Source of the DNA: Paenalicyclobacillus macrosporangiidus
GTDB lineage: Bacteria; Bacillota; Bacilli; Alicyclobacillales; Alicyclobacillaceae
Reading direction: 5' to 3'
Length of the DNA stretch: 64,000 bases
Assembly (NCBI RefSeq): GCF_900116805.1
Contig: NZ_FPBV01000007.1
Location: 62,001-126,000, forward strand
Shown here: in pieces, positions 18,989-27,179 of the stretch
Layout: each line of letters starts with the position of its first letter
How positions within the stretch are numbered: position 1 is the stretch's first letter
Notes under the pieces: model-generated
What the model was told of the DNA's origin: nothing
What the model saw: only the letters and a program-made list of their open reading frames with translations
The model's database searches: none
Program-made: the position numbers and the translations under genes

Positions 18989-18997
18989 CATACATTA
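18989..18997 (+). promoter_or_regulatory. Possible sigma-K -10 element upstream of dpaA
   Basis: CATACATTA matches the sigma-K -10 consensus CATAnnnTA, 39 bases before the dpaA start. The expected AC-type -35 is not seen at the right distance. Dipicolinate synthase genes are known sigma-K targets in B. subtilis, which is the main support. Confidence 0.38.
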
Positions 18998-19035
18998 CAG
19001 CAGCGAAAATCTGCGACGGGGAAGGGGATGGACAG

Positions 19036-19926
19036 ATGCTCACAGGCCGCAAGCTGGTGTTCGTCGGCGGGGACGCCCGGATGATTGAGGTGGTCGCCCA
19101 GGCGACCGAACTGGACGCCAGCGCCACGTTGATCGGTTTCGATCACCTGCAGCGCACCTTCGTGGAGACGGTCAAGGCGCAGCCGCATCCGGACGTCTTC
19201 GCAGACGCCGACGCCGTGGTGCTGCCAATTGCCGGGATGGAAGACGACGGGCGGGTGGACTCCAAGTTCAGCGACGCGCCCATTCGCCTGACCAACGAAC
19301 ACTTTGCGGCGCTGCGTCCGGGTACGTTCGTGTTTTCGGGAATCGGCCGCCCGACGTTGGAACAGTGGTGCGCGACGTATCAACTTCGTCTGGTCAAGCT
19401 GATGGAGCTGGACGAGGTGGCCATCCTCAACTCCATTCCGACGGCGGAAGGGGCCATCGCCATGGCCATGGAACACACCGACATGACCATCCACGGGTCC
19501 AGCATCGCGGTGTTGGGATTCGGCCGATGCGGGGTCACCTTGGCCCGGCTCCTCGCCGCCTTGGGGGCGAAGGTCCGCGTGGCGGCGCGCAAGCCGGCGC
19601 ATGTGGCGCGCATCCGCGAGATGGGCCTTCAGCCCGTGGACATTCGCCGTCTGGCCGAAGCCCTCACGGATGTCGACGTGATTTTCAACACGGTCCCCGA
19701 GCTCATTCTGACGGCGGCCGTCCTGGCGCACGTGCCCAAGGAATGCGTGATCATCGACATCGCCTCGAAACCGGGAGGCACCGACTTTCGCTACGCCGAG
19801 CGGCGCGGGATGAAGGCCATTCTGGCACCGAGCCTGCCGGGCCTCGTCGCGCCCAAGACCGCCGGCCGCATCATCGCCGACACGCTGTGCCGCATCCTCG
19901 CGTCGGAGAACGGAGAACGGTCCTGA
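19036..19926 (+). CDS. dpaA: Dipicolinate synthase subunit A
   Basis: With DpaB it oxidises dihydrodipicolinate to dipicolinic acid, the calcium chelator of the spore core, in the mother cell. The 296-residue product has an N-terminal region ending in GTFVFSGIGRPTLEQ and a Rossmann NAD(P)-binding domain with IAVLGFGRCGVTLARLLAALG (about 155-175), like D-2-hydroxyacid dehydrogenases, followed by NTVPELILTA and IIDIASKPGGTDF. ATG 19036 is preceded by GAAGGGG. It is followed by dpaB, asd, dapG and dapA, so substrate supply and consumption are encoded together. Confidence 0.95.
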   Translation: MLTGRKLVFVGGDARMIEVVAQATELDASATLIGFDHLQRTFVETVKAQPHPDVFADADAVVLPIAGMEDDGRVDSKFSDAPIRLTNEHFAALRPGTFVFSGIGRPTLEQWCATYQLRLVKLMELDEVAILNSIPTAEGAIAMAMEHTDMTIHGSSIAVLGFGRCGVTLARLLAALGAKVRVAARKPAHVARIREMGLQPVDIRRLAEALTDVDVIFNTVPELILTAAVLAHVPKECVIIDIASKPGGTDFRYAERRGMKAILAPSLPGLVAPKTAGRIIADTLCRILASENGERS

Positions 19927-19949
19927 CGAATCCTGGGGGAGGGAACATC

Positions 19950-20552
19950 ATGGAATTGACAGGGAAGACCATCGGTTTTGCCGTGACGGGATCGCACTGC
20001 ACGTATGAAGAGGTATTCCCGGCCATCCGGCGTCTCGTCGAGCTGGGGGTGCAGGTGGTGCCGATCTTCTCCAATACGGTCCTCGAAGTGAGCACGCGGT
20101 TCGGAGAAGCCGGCGTGTGGGCCGAGAAGATTGAGGAAGTGACGGGCAGACAGGCCATCACCACCATCCCGGAGGCCGAGCCGCTCGGCCCGTCGAAGCT
20201 GCTCGACGCCCTGGTGATTGCACCGTGCACCGGCAATACCCTCAGCCGGTTGGCCAATGCCGCGACAGACTCGGCGGTGCTGATGGCCGCGAAGGCGACC
20301 CTGCGCAACGACCGGCCGGTCGTCATCGCCATCTCCACGAATGACGGGTTGGGGCTCAATCTATTCAACATCGCCAAACTGATCAACATGAAAAATATTT
20401 TCTTCGTTCCGTTTGGGCAGGATGCGCCGCATGTTAAAATGAATTCACTGGTTTCGTCGATGTCTCTCATCCCTGCCACCTGCGAGGCCGCGCTGGAAAA
20501 GCGCCAGCTTCAACCGCTTCTGATTGAGCGTTGGCGCGAGGCGCGCGCGTGA
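19950..20552 (+). CDS. dpaB: Dipicolinate synthase subunit B
   Basis: A flavoprotein-like subunit (UbiX/Dfp fold) of 200 residues that pairs with DpaA. The N-terminal GFAVTGSHCTYEEVFP strand-turn and the central APCTGNTLSRLANAATDS motif are the FMN-site type signatures of the family. The ATG has a GGGGGAGGG ribosome site and lies 23 bases after dpaA. The end of the gene is close to asd, consistent with one transcript dpaA-dpaB-asd-dapG-dapA. Confidence 0.95.
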   Translation: MELTGKTIGFAVTGSHCTYEEVFPAIRRLVELGVQVVPIFSNTVLEVSTRFGEAGVWAEKIEEVTGRQAITTIPEAEPLGPSKLLDALVIAPCTGNTLSRLANAATDSAVLMAAKATLRNDRPVVIAISTNDGLGLNLFNIAKLINMKNIFFVPFGQDAPHVKMNSLVSSMSLIPATCEAALEKRQLQPLLIERWREARA

Positions 20553-20590
20553 CTGGTCTCGCCGACTCAACCCGAGAAGGAGATTGGCGC

Positions 20591-21616
20591 ATGCAAAAGA
20601 AGGACACATACAACGTTGCGGTGCTGGGCGCTACGGGTGCCGTGGGACGGGCCATGCTGGAGACCTTGGAGCGGCGGGATTTCCCGGTCGGGGAACTTCG
20701 CCTGTTGGCTTCACCCCGTTCGGCCGGCCAGGTCCTGTCTTTCCGCGGAAGATCGTACCCGGTTCAGGCTGCGGAGGAATCGGCTTTCGAGGGCATCGAC
20801 ATCGCGCTGTTCAGCGCAGGTGCTTCTGCGAGTCAGGTCTTCGCGCCGATGGCGGTTCGCCAGGGCGCTGTCGTCGTGGACAACAGCAGCGCGTTTCGGA
20901 TGCAGGAGGATGTCCCCCTCGTGGTGCCCGAGGTCAATCCGCACGCCGTCGCCTGGCACAAGGGCATCATCGCGAATCCGAACTGTTCCACCATCCAGCT
21001 GGTGGTGGCGTTGAAGCCATTGGCGGAGTTGGGCCTGGACCATGTCACCGTCTCCACCTATCAGGCGGTCAGCGGGATGGGGCAGAAAGCCATTGACGCG
21101 TTGATGGCGGAGACGGAGGGCCGCGATCCGCAGCACACGACGTTGTTCCCGGTGGCCAGCCAACCGCAGCACCACCGGATGGCGTTCAACGTCCTGCCGC
21201 AGTGCGACGTCTTTCTCGACAACGACTACACAAAAGAAGAGATGAAGTTGGTGAACGAATCGCGCAAGATCCTGGAACTCCCCGAGCTTCGGGTGAGCCC
21301 GACGGCGGTGCGGGTGCCCGTGGTGTACGGACACTCCGAGGCCGTGCGCGTGCGTTTCACCCGGCCGGTGTCGGCCGCGGAGGTCCGGGCGCGACTCGAG
21401 GGTGCGCCCGGCGTGGTGGTCGTCGATGATCCGGCGCAGGCCCTGTACCCGCATCCGCTGATGGCGGCGGGAACGGGGGAGACGTACGTCGGCCGCATCC
21501 GGCAGGACCTCGCGGACGATCACGCCGTCTTGATGTTCGTGGTCGCCGACAATCTGCTCAAGGGCGCTGCCTGGAATGCGGTGCAGATTGCCGAGCTGCT
21601 GATTCGGGGCGCGTGA
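20591..21616 (+). CDS. asd: Aspartate-semialdehyde dehydrogenase
   Basis: Makes aspartate semialdehyde for lysine, diaminopimelate and dipicolinate, as well as threonine and methionine. The 341-residue product carries the NADP-binding VAVLGATGAVGRAML, the active-site Cys in ANPNCSTIQ (about residue 135) and the conserved GMGQKAIDAL. ATG 20591 follows AGAAGGAG; the open frame upstream overlaps dpaB and is not conserved. It lies between dpaB and dapG exactly as in B. subtilis. Confidence 0.97.
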   Translation: MQKKDTYNVAVLGATGAVGRAMLETLERRDFPVGELRLLASPRSAGQVLSFRGRSYPVQAAEESAFEGIDIALFSAGASASQVFAPMAVRQGAVVVDNSSAFRMQEDVPLVVPEVNPHAVAWHKGIIANPNCSTIQLVVALKPLAELGLDHVTVSTYQAVSGMGQKAIDALMAETEGRDPQHTTLFPVASQPQHHRMAFNVLPQCDVFLDNDYTKEEMKLVNESRKILELPELRVSPTAVRVPVVYGHSEAVRVRFTRPVSAAEVRARLEGAPGVVVVDDPAQALYPHPLMAAGTGETYVGRIRQDLADDHAVLMFVVADNLLKGAAWNAVQIAELLIRGA

Positions 21617-21654
21617 CAGGCGCGGCGGCGACAGCGGAAGGAAGGAGGGGAACC

Positions 21655-22857
21655 ATGAGGATCCTGGTGCAGAAGTTCGGGGGTACCTCCGTCGCCTCCC
21701 GCGAGAGCCGGTTGGCTGCTGTCCGGCACGTGGAGCGCGCCCTGGCGGAAGGATACCGCGTGGTGGTGGTGGTCTCGGCGATGGGCAGGAAAGGGGACCC
21801 GTACGCGACCGACACGCTGCTCAGCGCGGTGGATGAGACGGACGCCGTGGGGAAACGGGAACTCGATATCCTGATGTCGTGCGGGGAGACCATCTCCGCG
21901 GTGGTGTTCGCGAGCCTCCTGCGCTCCCGCGGCCACGAGGTGAGCGTGTTGACCGGCGCGCAGGCGGGGATCGTCACGAACAACCAGTACGGAGACGCAC
22001 GCATCCTGGAGGTGCGCCCGGAGCGGATTCTGGAAGCGTTGGAGCGGGGATGCGTGGTCGTCGTCACCGGATTTCAGGGGGTCACCCTGGATGGGGACGT
22101 GACCACCCTCGGCCGCGGCGGCAGCGACACGACGGCCACGGCGCTGGGCGTTGCGCTCGGGGCAGAGTACGTGGACATCTTCACGGATGTGGACGGCATC
22201 ATGACGGCTGACCCGCGGATTGTGGAGGACGCCCGCCGCCTGCGGCGCGTGACGTACACCGAGATCTGCAACCTGGCCTACCAGGGTGCCAAGGTGATTC
22301 ACCCGCGGGCCGTCGAGATCGCGATGCAGAAAAACGTGCCCATCCGCGTGCGCAGCACCCATTCCGACGATGAGGGCACACTGGTGACGAGCGCGACGAC
22401 GTCGTTGGAGTCGGGGGCCCTGTCCGACCGGTTCGTGACCGGTATCACGCAGGCGGCTTCCTTTGCACAGTTGGTGATGGACGGCCCGGAGCTTCCCTAC
22501 GGGCGCATTTTTGTCGAGACCGCCCGCCGCGGGATCAGCCTGGATTTCATCTATGTAAGCCAGGACCGGGTCGCGTATACGGTGCCGGAGCGGGACGCGC
22601 CCGCCGCCATCGCCATTGTGCGGGAACTCGGCATCGAACCGCGGGTCGTTCCCGACTGCGCGCGCGTGGCCGTGGTCGGAGCCGGAATTGCGGGGGTGCC
22701 CGGGATCATGGCGAAGATCGTCAGCGCGCTGGAGGAGGAGGGCGTGGAAATCCTGCAGTCGGCCGACTCGCACACCACCATCTGGTGTTTGGTCCGGCGG
22801 CCGGACATGGAGCGGGCGGTTCGCGCATTGCACCGGGCCTTCGAACTGAGCCAGTAA
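21655..22857 (+). CDS. dapG: Aspartokinase, DapG type
   Basis: Phosphorylates aspartate, the first step of the aspartate family pathway. In B. subtilis DapG is the diaminopimelate-sensitive isozyme that serves cell wall and spore needs. The 400-residue protein has ILVQKFGGTSVA at the N-terminus, the substrate motif GRGGSDTTATALG (about 160) and FTDVDGIMTADPR, and ends in two ACT domains (VAVVGAGIAGVPGIMAKIV in the second). A GGAAGGAGGGG ribosome site precedes the ATG. No lysine-riboswitch-like leader is present, as expected for an internal operon gene. Confidence 0.95.
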   Translation: MRILVQKFGGTSVASRESRLAAVRHVERALAEGYRVVVVVSAMGRKGDPYATDTLLSAVDETDAVGKRELDILMSCGETISAVVFASLLRSRGHEVSVLTGAQAGIVTNNQYGDARILEVRPERILEALERGCVVVVTGFQGVTLDGDVTTLGRGGSDTTATALGVALGAEYVDIFTDVDGIMTADPRIVEDARRLRRVTYTEICNLAYQGAKVIHPRAVEIAMQKNVPIRVRSTHSDDEGTLVTSATTSLESGALSDRFVTGITQAASFAQLVMDGPELPYGRIFVETARRGISLDFIYVSQDRVAYTVPERDAPAAIAIVRELGIEPRVVPDCARVAVVGAGIAGVPGIMAKIVSALEEEGVEILQSADSHTTIWCLVRRPDMERAVRALHRAFELSQ

Positions 22858-22890
22858 CCAGGCGTGGAATTTGAAAGGAGATGCCCGAAA

Positions 22891-23775
22891 GTGGATTTCG
22901 GCAGACTCGTCACGGCCATGGCGACCCCGTTCCATTCGGACGGGTCGCTGGACGAGAGCGGACTGAAGTCGTTGGTGGACCACCTGATTGCCACCGGGAC
23001 GACGGCCATCGTCGCCTGTGGAACGACCGGGGAGTCCCCGACGCTCAGTCACGAAGAGAAGTTGAAGGTGTTTGAGTGGACGCTCCGCGCTGCGGACGGC
23101 CGTGTGCCGGTCATCGCGGGCACCGGGAGCAACAGCACCGCCGGTTCCATCGCGCTGAGCCGGGAAGCGCAGGCCCTCGGCGTGGACGGCCTGTTGTTGG
23201 TGTCGCCCTATTACAACCGCCCGACCCAGGAGGGGTTGTACGCCCATTTTTCGGCCATCGCCGAAGCGGTGGACCTGCCGGTGATGGTGTACAACATCCC
23301 GTCGCGGACCGGAGTGAACATCGAGGTCGACACGATGCTGCGGTTGGCGCAGGTGCCGAACATCACCTCGGTGAAGGAAGCGAGCGGGGATTTCTCGCAC
23401 ATCCTGCGGCTGGCGGCCGAGAAGCCGGATGACCTCATCTTGTACAGCGGCGACGACAAGTTTACGCTGCCGATGATGGCCGTCGGCGGATACGGGGTCG
23501 TCAGCGTGGCGTCGCACGTGGTGGGCCCGGAGATGCGGGCGATGATCGACGCGTTCGTGGCGGGCGATACAGCGACCGCGCGAGACTGGGCGAATCGCCT
23601 GCTGCCCGTCTTCGAGGCGTTGTTCCGCGTCACGAGCCCCGCGCCGTTGAAGGCGGCCCTGCGCATGCTGGGGTTGCCCGGCGGAGGGCTCCGGCTCCCG
23701 TTGGTGGAGGCGCCGGCCTCGGTGGTGGAGGAGCTGCGGCGCGAGTTGAACCGGCTGGGCAAGCTCACGGGGTGA
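22891..23775 (+). CDS. dapA: 4-hydroxy-tetrahydrodipicolinate synthase
   Basis: Condenses pyruvate with aspartate semialdehyde through a Schiff base, the committed step to diaminopimelate and dipicolinate. The TIM-barrel protein of 294 residues has TTGESPTL (phosphate-site loop), the Tyr motif YNIPSRTG and the Schiff-base Lys in VKEASGD. GTG 22891 was chosen since AAAGGAG lies about 10 bases before it and the product then begins like other DapA proteins (DFGRLVTAMATPF); GTG 22864 would add nine codons running through that ribosome site. A terminator follows, closing the dpaA-dapA unit. Confidence 0.96.
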   Translation: MDFGRLVTAMATPFHSDGSLDESGLKSLVDHLIATGTTAIVACGTTGESPTLSHEEKLKVFEWTLRAADGRVPVIAGTGSNSTAGSIALSREAQALGVDGLLLVSPYYNRPTQEGLYAHFSAIAEAVDLPVMVYNIPSRTGVNIEVDTMLRLAQVPNITSVKEASGDFSHILRLAAEKPDDLILYSGDDKFTLPMMAVGGYGVVSVASHVVGPEMRAMIDAFVAGDTATARDWANRLLPVFEALFRVTSPAPLKAALRMLGLPGGGLRLPLVEAPASVVEELRRELNRLGKLTG

Positions 23776-23830
23776 GCGTATCGAAGCGGTGCAGAGGCGC
23801 GGGCATCGGCCTAGGGAATCGTTCGACTGG

Positions 23831-23875
23831 AGCGGCGGCTGCGGTGGGTTGACACCGCAGCCGCTGCCCTTTTTT
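23831..23875 (+). terminator. dapA terminator
   Basis: A long GC stem (GCGGCTGCGGTG with CACCGCAGCCGC, 12 bp, extended by wobble pairs) with a short loop is followed by CCCTTTTTT. Confidence 0.9.
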
Positions 23876-23937
23876 GTGCTCGCAGGCCTGGATGTGCCGC
23901 AGCGGGGAGGGGGGACGGCTGGGGCGTTTGAGGTGAG

Positions 23938-23966
23938 TTGTCGTACGGCTCAATTGCGAGTATAAT
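23938..23966 (+). promoter_or_regulatory. Sigma-A promoter P1 between dapA and rnj
   Basis: TTGTCG (23938-23943) and a perfect TATAAT (23961-23966) with a 17-base spacer. It would start a transcript near 23973, about 250 bases upstream of rnj. Confidence 0.65.
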
Positions 23967-23971
23967 AGAGG

Positions 23972-24136
23972 CACAGTGACGGGTGCGGCTTGATACCAAA
24001 CTTCGGTCATCATCGCTCGATCGCGTGAACGGGGACAATCTGCGTGCTTGCGCCGAGTGGAGACGGGGCGAGACGTGGACACATAAGCCTGTGATTCGCG
24101 CAAAAAGCCAAAAGTGTCTCTTTTTTTGGCTTTTTT
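23972..24136 (+). ncRNA. Candidate small RNA or attenuated leader upstream of rnj
   Basis: This gene-free stretch begins at a good promoter and ends at a terminator-like hairpin (24102-24136), giving a predicted transcript of about 165 bases. A second promoter lies immediately after the hairpin. No reading frame with coding character is present. It may be an independent small RNA, or the regulated leader of RNase J. I do not recognise a known RNA family in it. Confidence 0.35.
24102..24136 (+). terminator. Terminator-like hairpin in the rnj leader
   Basis: AAAAAGCCAAAA (24102-24113) pairs perfectly with TTTTGGCTTTTT (24124-24135), with a 10-base loop. The U-run lies within the stem, and the reverse strand could also terminate. 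It stands between promoter P1 and rnj. Confidence 0.6.
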
Positions 24137-24163
24137 GAGGCGTCGCAACGGCGTCATTGTAAT
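24135..24163 (+). promoter_or_regulatory. Candidate promoter P2 of rnj
   Basis: TTGAGG (24135-24140) and TGTAAT (24158-24163) with a 17-base spacer, starting right at the end of the terminator-like hairpin and 58 bases before rnj. Confidence 0.45.
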
Positions 24164-24220
24164 TTTTGGACAGGCGGCACGATCCTGCCTCCGTGCAGGG
24201 TGCCGAACGGAGGTGCAAAT

Positions 24221-25879
24221 TTGGCAAGAGGAAAACCCAAACTCTCCATCATCCCGCTGGGAGGCGTCGGTGAGATTGGTAAGAACATGACCGCCTACCG
24301 GTACGGGGAAGACATCATTGTGGTCGATGCGGGTCTAAAATTTCCTGAAGAAGAAATGCTTGGGATTGATGCGGTCATCCCGGACATCGCGTATCTGTTG
24401 GAACACCGCGAAAAGGTCCGCGCCATCTTTCTCACCCATGGGCATGAGGACCATATCGGCGGGCTGCCTTATGTCCTGAAGAGCATCAATGTGCCGGTGT
24501 ACGGGACGCGGTTGACCCTGGGGCTGGTCGAGAACAAGCTGCGCGAACACGGTCTCTTGGACTCCGTGAAACTGGTCCGTATGGACGGGAATAGCCAGGT
24601 CCGTGTGGGCGCGTTTGAAGTGTCCTTCTTCTACAACAATCACAGCATTCCGGACACGGGCGGGTTCGCCATTCGGACGCCCGAGGGTCTGGTGGTCCAC
24701 ACCGGTGACTTTAAATTCGATCATACGCCGGTGGACGGCCGGCCGGCCGACCTGCACAAACTCGCGGCGTATGGCAACGAGGGCGTACTGGCGCTGGTGG
24801 CGGACAGCACGAACGCGGAACGCGAAGGCTTTACGCCGTCCGAACGAACGGTCGGCAAAGTGATTGACGACATCGTCGCGCAGGCCCCCGGCCGGGTCAT
24901 TCTGGCGACGTTTGCTTCCAACATTCACCGGATGCAGCAGGTCATCGAGGCGGCTGAACGGCACGGCCGAAAGGTCGCCATCGTCGGGCGCAGCATGGTG
25001 AACAACATTCACATCGCCGTGCAGTTGGGCTATCTGCATGTCCGCCCGGGCACCATGGTGGACGTGGAAGACATCGGAAAGATGGCGCCGGAAAAAGTGG
25101 TGGTGCTGTGCACCGGCAGCCAGGGGGAGCCGATGTCCGCCTTGACGCGGATGGCCCGCGGCGCCCACCGGAAGATCGACATCGTCCCCGGGGACACCGT
25201 GGTCCTCGCCAGTTCCCCCATCCCGGGCAACGAGAAGTATGTCGCTCGGACCATCGACCAACTCTTCCGCGCGGGGGCGAACGTGATCTACCGCGGCGTC
25301 CACGTGTCTGGGCACGGAAGCCAGGAAGAATTGAAGCTCATGCTGAACCTGACGCGGCCGAAATACTTTTTGCCCGTGCACGGGGAGTACCGCATGCAGC
25401 GGACGCACGCCCGTCTGGCCCAGGAAGTCGGCGTGCCGGAGGAGAACATCTTCGTGCTCGATCTCGGTGATGTGGTCGAGTTTGAAAATGGCAATGCGCG
25501 CCTTGGGGCCAAGGTGACGGCCGGGACCGTGATGATTGACGGGCTGGGCGTCGGGGACGTGGGGAACATCGTCCTGCGCGATCGCAAACTGTTGTCCCAG
25601 GACGGCATCCTGGTTGTCGTGGTCACGCTCTCTAAGGAGACGGGCCAGGTGTTGTCCGGTCCAGACATCATCTCACGGGGGTTCGTCTACGTGCGGGAGT
25701 CCGAGGCGTTGCTGGACGAGGCCACCCGTTTGGTCGAGTCGACGCTCACCCGCATGGTGGCCGACAACATCAGCGAGTGGTCATCACTGAAGACGGCTGT
25801 GCGGGACACGTTGGGCCGCTTCCTGTTCGACCAGACACGGCGCCGTCCGATGATTCTGCCCATCATCATGGAGGCCTGA
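24221..25879 (+). CDS. rnj: Ribonuclease J
   Basis: A metallo-beta-lactamase/beta-CASP nuclease with 5'-3' exonuclease and endonuclease activity in mRNA decay and rRNA maturation. The 552-residue product has GGVGEIGKNMTAYRYG at the N-terminus, the metal motif HGHEDH (about residues 75-80), the beta-CASP region and SGHGSQEELKLML, and the C-terminal domain ending RRRPMILPIIMEA. By position it matches B. subtilis rnjB (after dapA), but RnjB there has a degenerate HGHDEN while this one is intact and reads more like RnjA. TTG 24221 is the likely start: GGAGG lies 7 bases upstream and no better codon is close. Confidence 0.95.
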   Translation: MARGKPKLSIIPLGGVGEIGKNMTAYRYGEDIIVVDAGLKFPEEEMLGIDAVIPDIAYLLEHREKVRAIFLTHGHEDHIGGLPYVLKSINVPVYGTRLTLGLVENKLREHGLLDSVKLVRMDGNSQVRVGAFEVSFFYNNHSIPDTGGFAIRTPEGLVVHTGDFKFDHTPVDGRPADLHKLAAYGNEGVLALVADSTNAEREGFTPSERTVGKVIDDIVAQAPGRVILATFASNIHRMQQVIEAAERHGRKVAIVGRSMVNNIHIAVQLGYLHVRPGTMVDVEDIGKMAPEKVVVLCTGSQGEPMSALTRMARGAHRKIDIVPGDTVVLASSPIPGNEKYVARTIDQLFRAGANVIYRGVHVSGHGSQEELKLMLNLTRPKYFLPVHGEYRMQRTHARLAQEVGVPEENIFVLDLGDVVEFENGNARLGAKVTAGTVMIDGLGVGDVGNIVLRDRKLLSQDGILVVVVTLSKETGQVLSGPDIISRGFVYVRESEALLDEATRLVESTLTRMVADNISEWSSLKTAVRDTLGRFLFDQTRRRPMILPIIMEA

Positions 25880-25900
25880 TGAGTCCACCGCGCAACACAT

Positions 25901-25941
25901 CCCGGGACGGGGGCGGAGCGAGCCGCTCCCGTCCCGGTTTT
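25901..25941 (+). terminator. rnj terminator
   Basis: CGGGACGGG (25903-25911) pairs with CCCGTCCCG (25928-25936), followed by GTTTTG. It separates rnj from tepA. Confidence 0.75.
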
Positions 25942-26030
25942 GTTCGCATGCCGGATGGCATTCCCCTGGCTGCATGCACGCGCGGCCCCCGTCAGCCCGC
26001 TTGTCCCTCGGTTCTCCCCGGGAACGTCTC

Positions 26031-26060
26031 GCATGGCATGCGAGCGCGAAACCCATACTA
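26031..26060 (+). promoter_or_regulatory. Candidate sigma-G promoter of tepA
   Basis: GCATG (26031-26035) and CATACTA (26054-26060) with an 18-base spacer match the forespore sigma-G consensus GHATR-N18-CATnHTA at every defined position. B. subtilis tepA is reported to be made under sigma-G control, which supports the call. Confidence 0.6.
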
Positions 26061-26142
26061 AGACGCGAGACAAACCCGAAGTACGACGTCTCCGCACACG
26101 CCGCACCCGCGCGGAGACGGGAACGGGAGGACCCAGACGAGG

Positions 26143-26880
26143 ATGGCGAACGAGACGGAAAGCCCGCAGAACCCCGGCGCGCAGACGCCCGCTCCCCCGA
26201 GTGTGGCGCAGAATGTGGAGTCCCTCGGCCAGACCAATCCGGTGCAGGCCGCTTCCAACGTGTATTGCCTGACCATCATCGGGCAGATCGAAGGGCACAT
26301 GGCGCTGCCTCCGCAGAACAAGACCACCAAATACGAACATGTCATTCCTCAACTGGTCGCGGTCGAACAGAATGATCAGGTCGAAGGGCTCCTGATTGTC
26401 CTCAACACGGTGGGCGGCGATGTCGAGGCGGGGCTGGCCATCGCCGAGATGGTGGCGAGCCTGAGCAAACCCACCGTATCCCTGGTGCTGGGCGGCGGAC
26501 ACAGCATTGGCGTGCCCATTGCCGTCAGCGCCGACTATTCGTTCATCGCCGAGACAGCCTCGATGACGATTCACCCGATTCGCCTGACGGGCATGGTCAT
26601 CGGGGTACCGCAGTCGTTCGAGTACCTGGAGCGCATGCAGGAGCGCGTCACGCGGTTCGTCGTCGATCACTCCAACATCTCCGAGGAGAAATTCCGCGAA
26701 CTGATGCTCAACACCGGGGAGATGGCGCGCGACATCGGGACGACCGTCGTGGGGCGGGATGCCGTACGGTACGGGTTGATTGACGACGTCGGCGGATTGG
26801 GCGAAGCGATGAAGAAGCTGTCGGAGATGATAGACCACTCCAGAAAGAAACGGGCGCCGGCGGAGCGGGTGGTCCAATGA
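26143..26880 (+). CDS. tepA: ClpP-like spore protease TepA
   Basis: A ClpP-fold serine protease (YmfB/TepA) of 245 residues. In B. subtilis it acts during spore outgrowth, where it helps degrade small acid-soluble proteins. The crotonase/ClpP fold shows [18 protein letters not shown], the nucleophile region [14 protein letters not shown] (Ser about residue 120) and the acid-base region [18 protein letters not shown] polar, Pro-rich stretch of about 35 residues forms the N-terminus. It follows RNase J and overlaps the YlzJ-like gene, as in B. subtilis. The preceding sigma-G-type promoter points to forespore expression. Confidence 0.93.
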   Translation: MANETESPQNPGAQTPAPPSVAQNVESLGQTNPVQAASNVYCLTIIGQIEGHMALPPQNKTTKYEHVIPQLVAVEQNDQVEGLLIVLNTVGGDVEAGLAIAEMVASLSKPTVSLVLGGGHSIGVPIAVSADYSFIAETASMTIHPIRLTGMVIGVPQSFEYLERMQERVTRFVVDHSNISEEKFRELMLNTGEMARDIGTTVVGRDAVRYGLIDDVGGLGEAMKKLSEMIDHSRKKRAPAERVVQ

Positions 26881-27116
26881 GCACCCTGTGGACCATTGTG
26901 CCGCCGGAGTGGGTCTTCGGAGAGCCGGGACGGTCCCCGGAGACCGAGGAGATGGAGGTGGGGGGCGCCCGGATGGTGGTCACCCCGCTCGGCCGGGGGC
27001 AAGCGCGGGTGGAACGGCTCATCAGCCCGAATCCGCAGGACTACCTGCGTCCGGATTGGCAGCCCGGTTCCGTGGTGTCCTATCCGCCGCCGGGCGCCTC
27101 CGGACGGACGCCGTGA
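26877..27116 (+). CDS. ylzJ: YlzJ-like small protein
   Basis: A 79-residue protein overlapping tepA by 4 bases (ATGA). It matches the YlzJ family by position and by the pattern [13 protein letters not shown] at the start and [20 protein letters not shown] at the end. No transmembrane or catalytic motif is visible. The function is unknown; the tight coupling to tepA and presence only in spore formers suggest a role linked to the TepA protease, but that is inference. Confidence 0.85.
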   Translation: MSTLWTIVPPEWVFGEPGRSPETEEMEVGGARMVVTPLGRGQARVERLISPNPQDYLRPDWQPGSVVSYPPPGASGRTP

Positions 27117-27179
27117 GTCTGCCCGCGGTCGGGCGCGGGCGGGCAGGAAAGTGGCCCCCCGGCCGCGAATCCTCTTGGT

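Noticed and set aside
23776-24220. Lysine riboswitch near the asd-dapG-dapA genes
   Set aside because: I looked for the conserved L-box segments in the leader-like region and upstream of asd and dapG and did not see them; the leader lies after dapA and precedes rnj.
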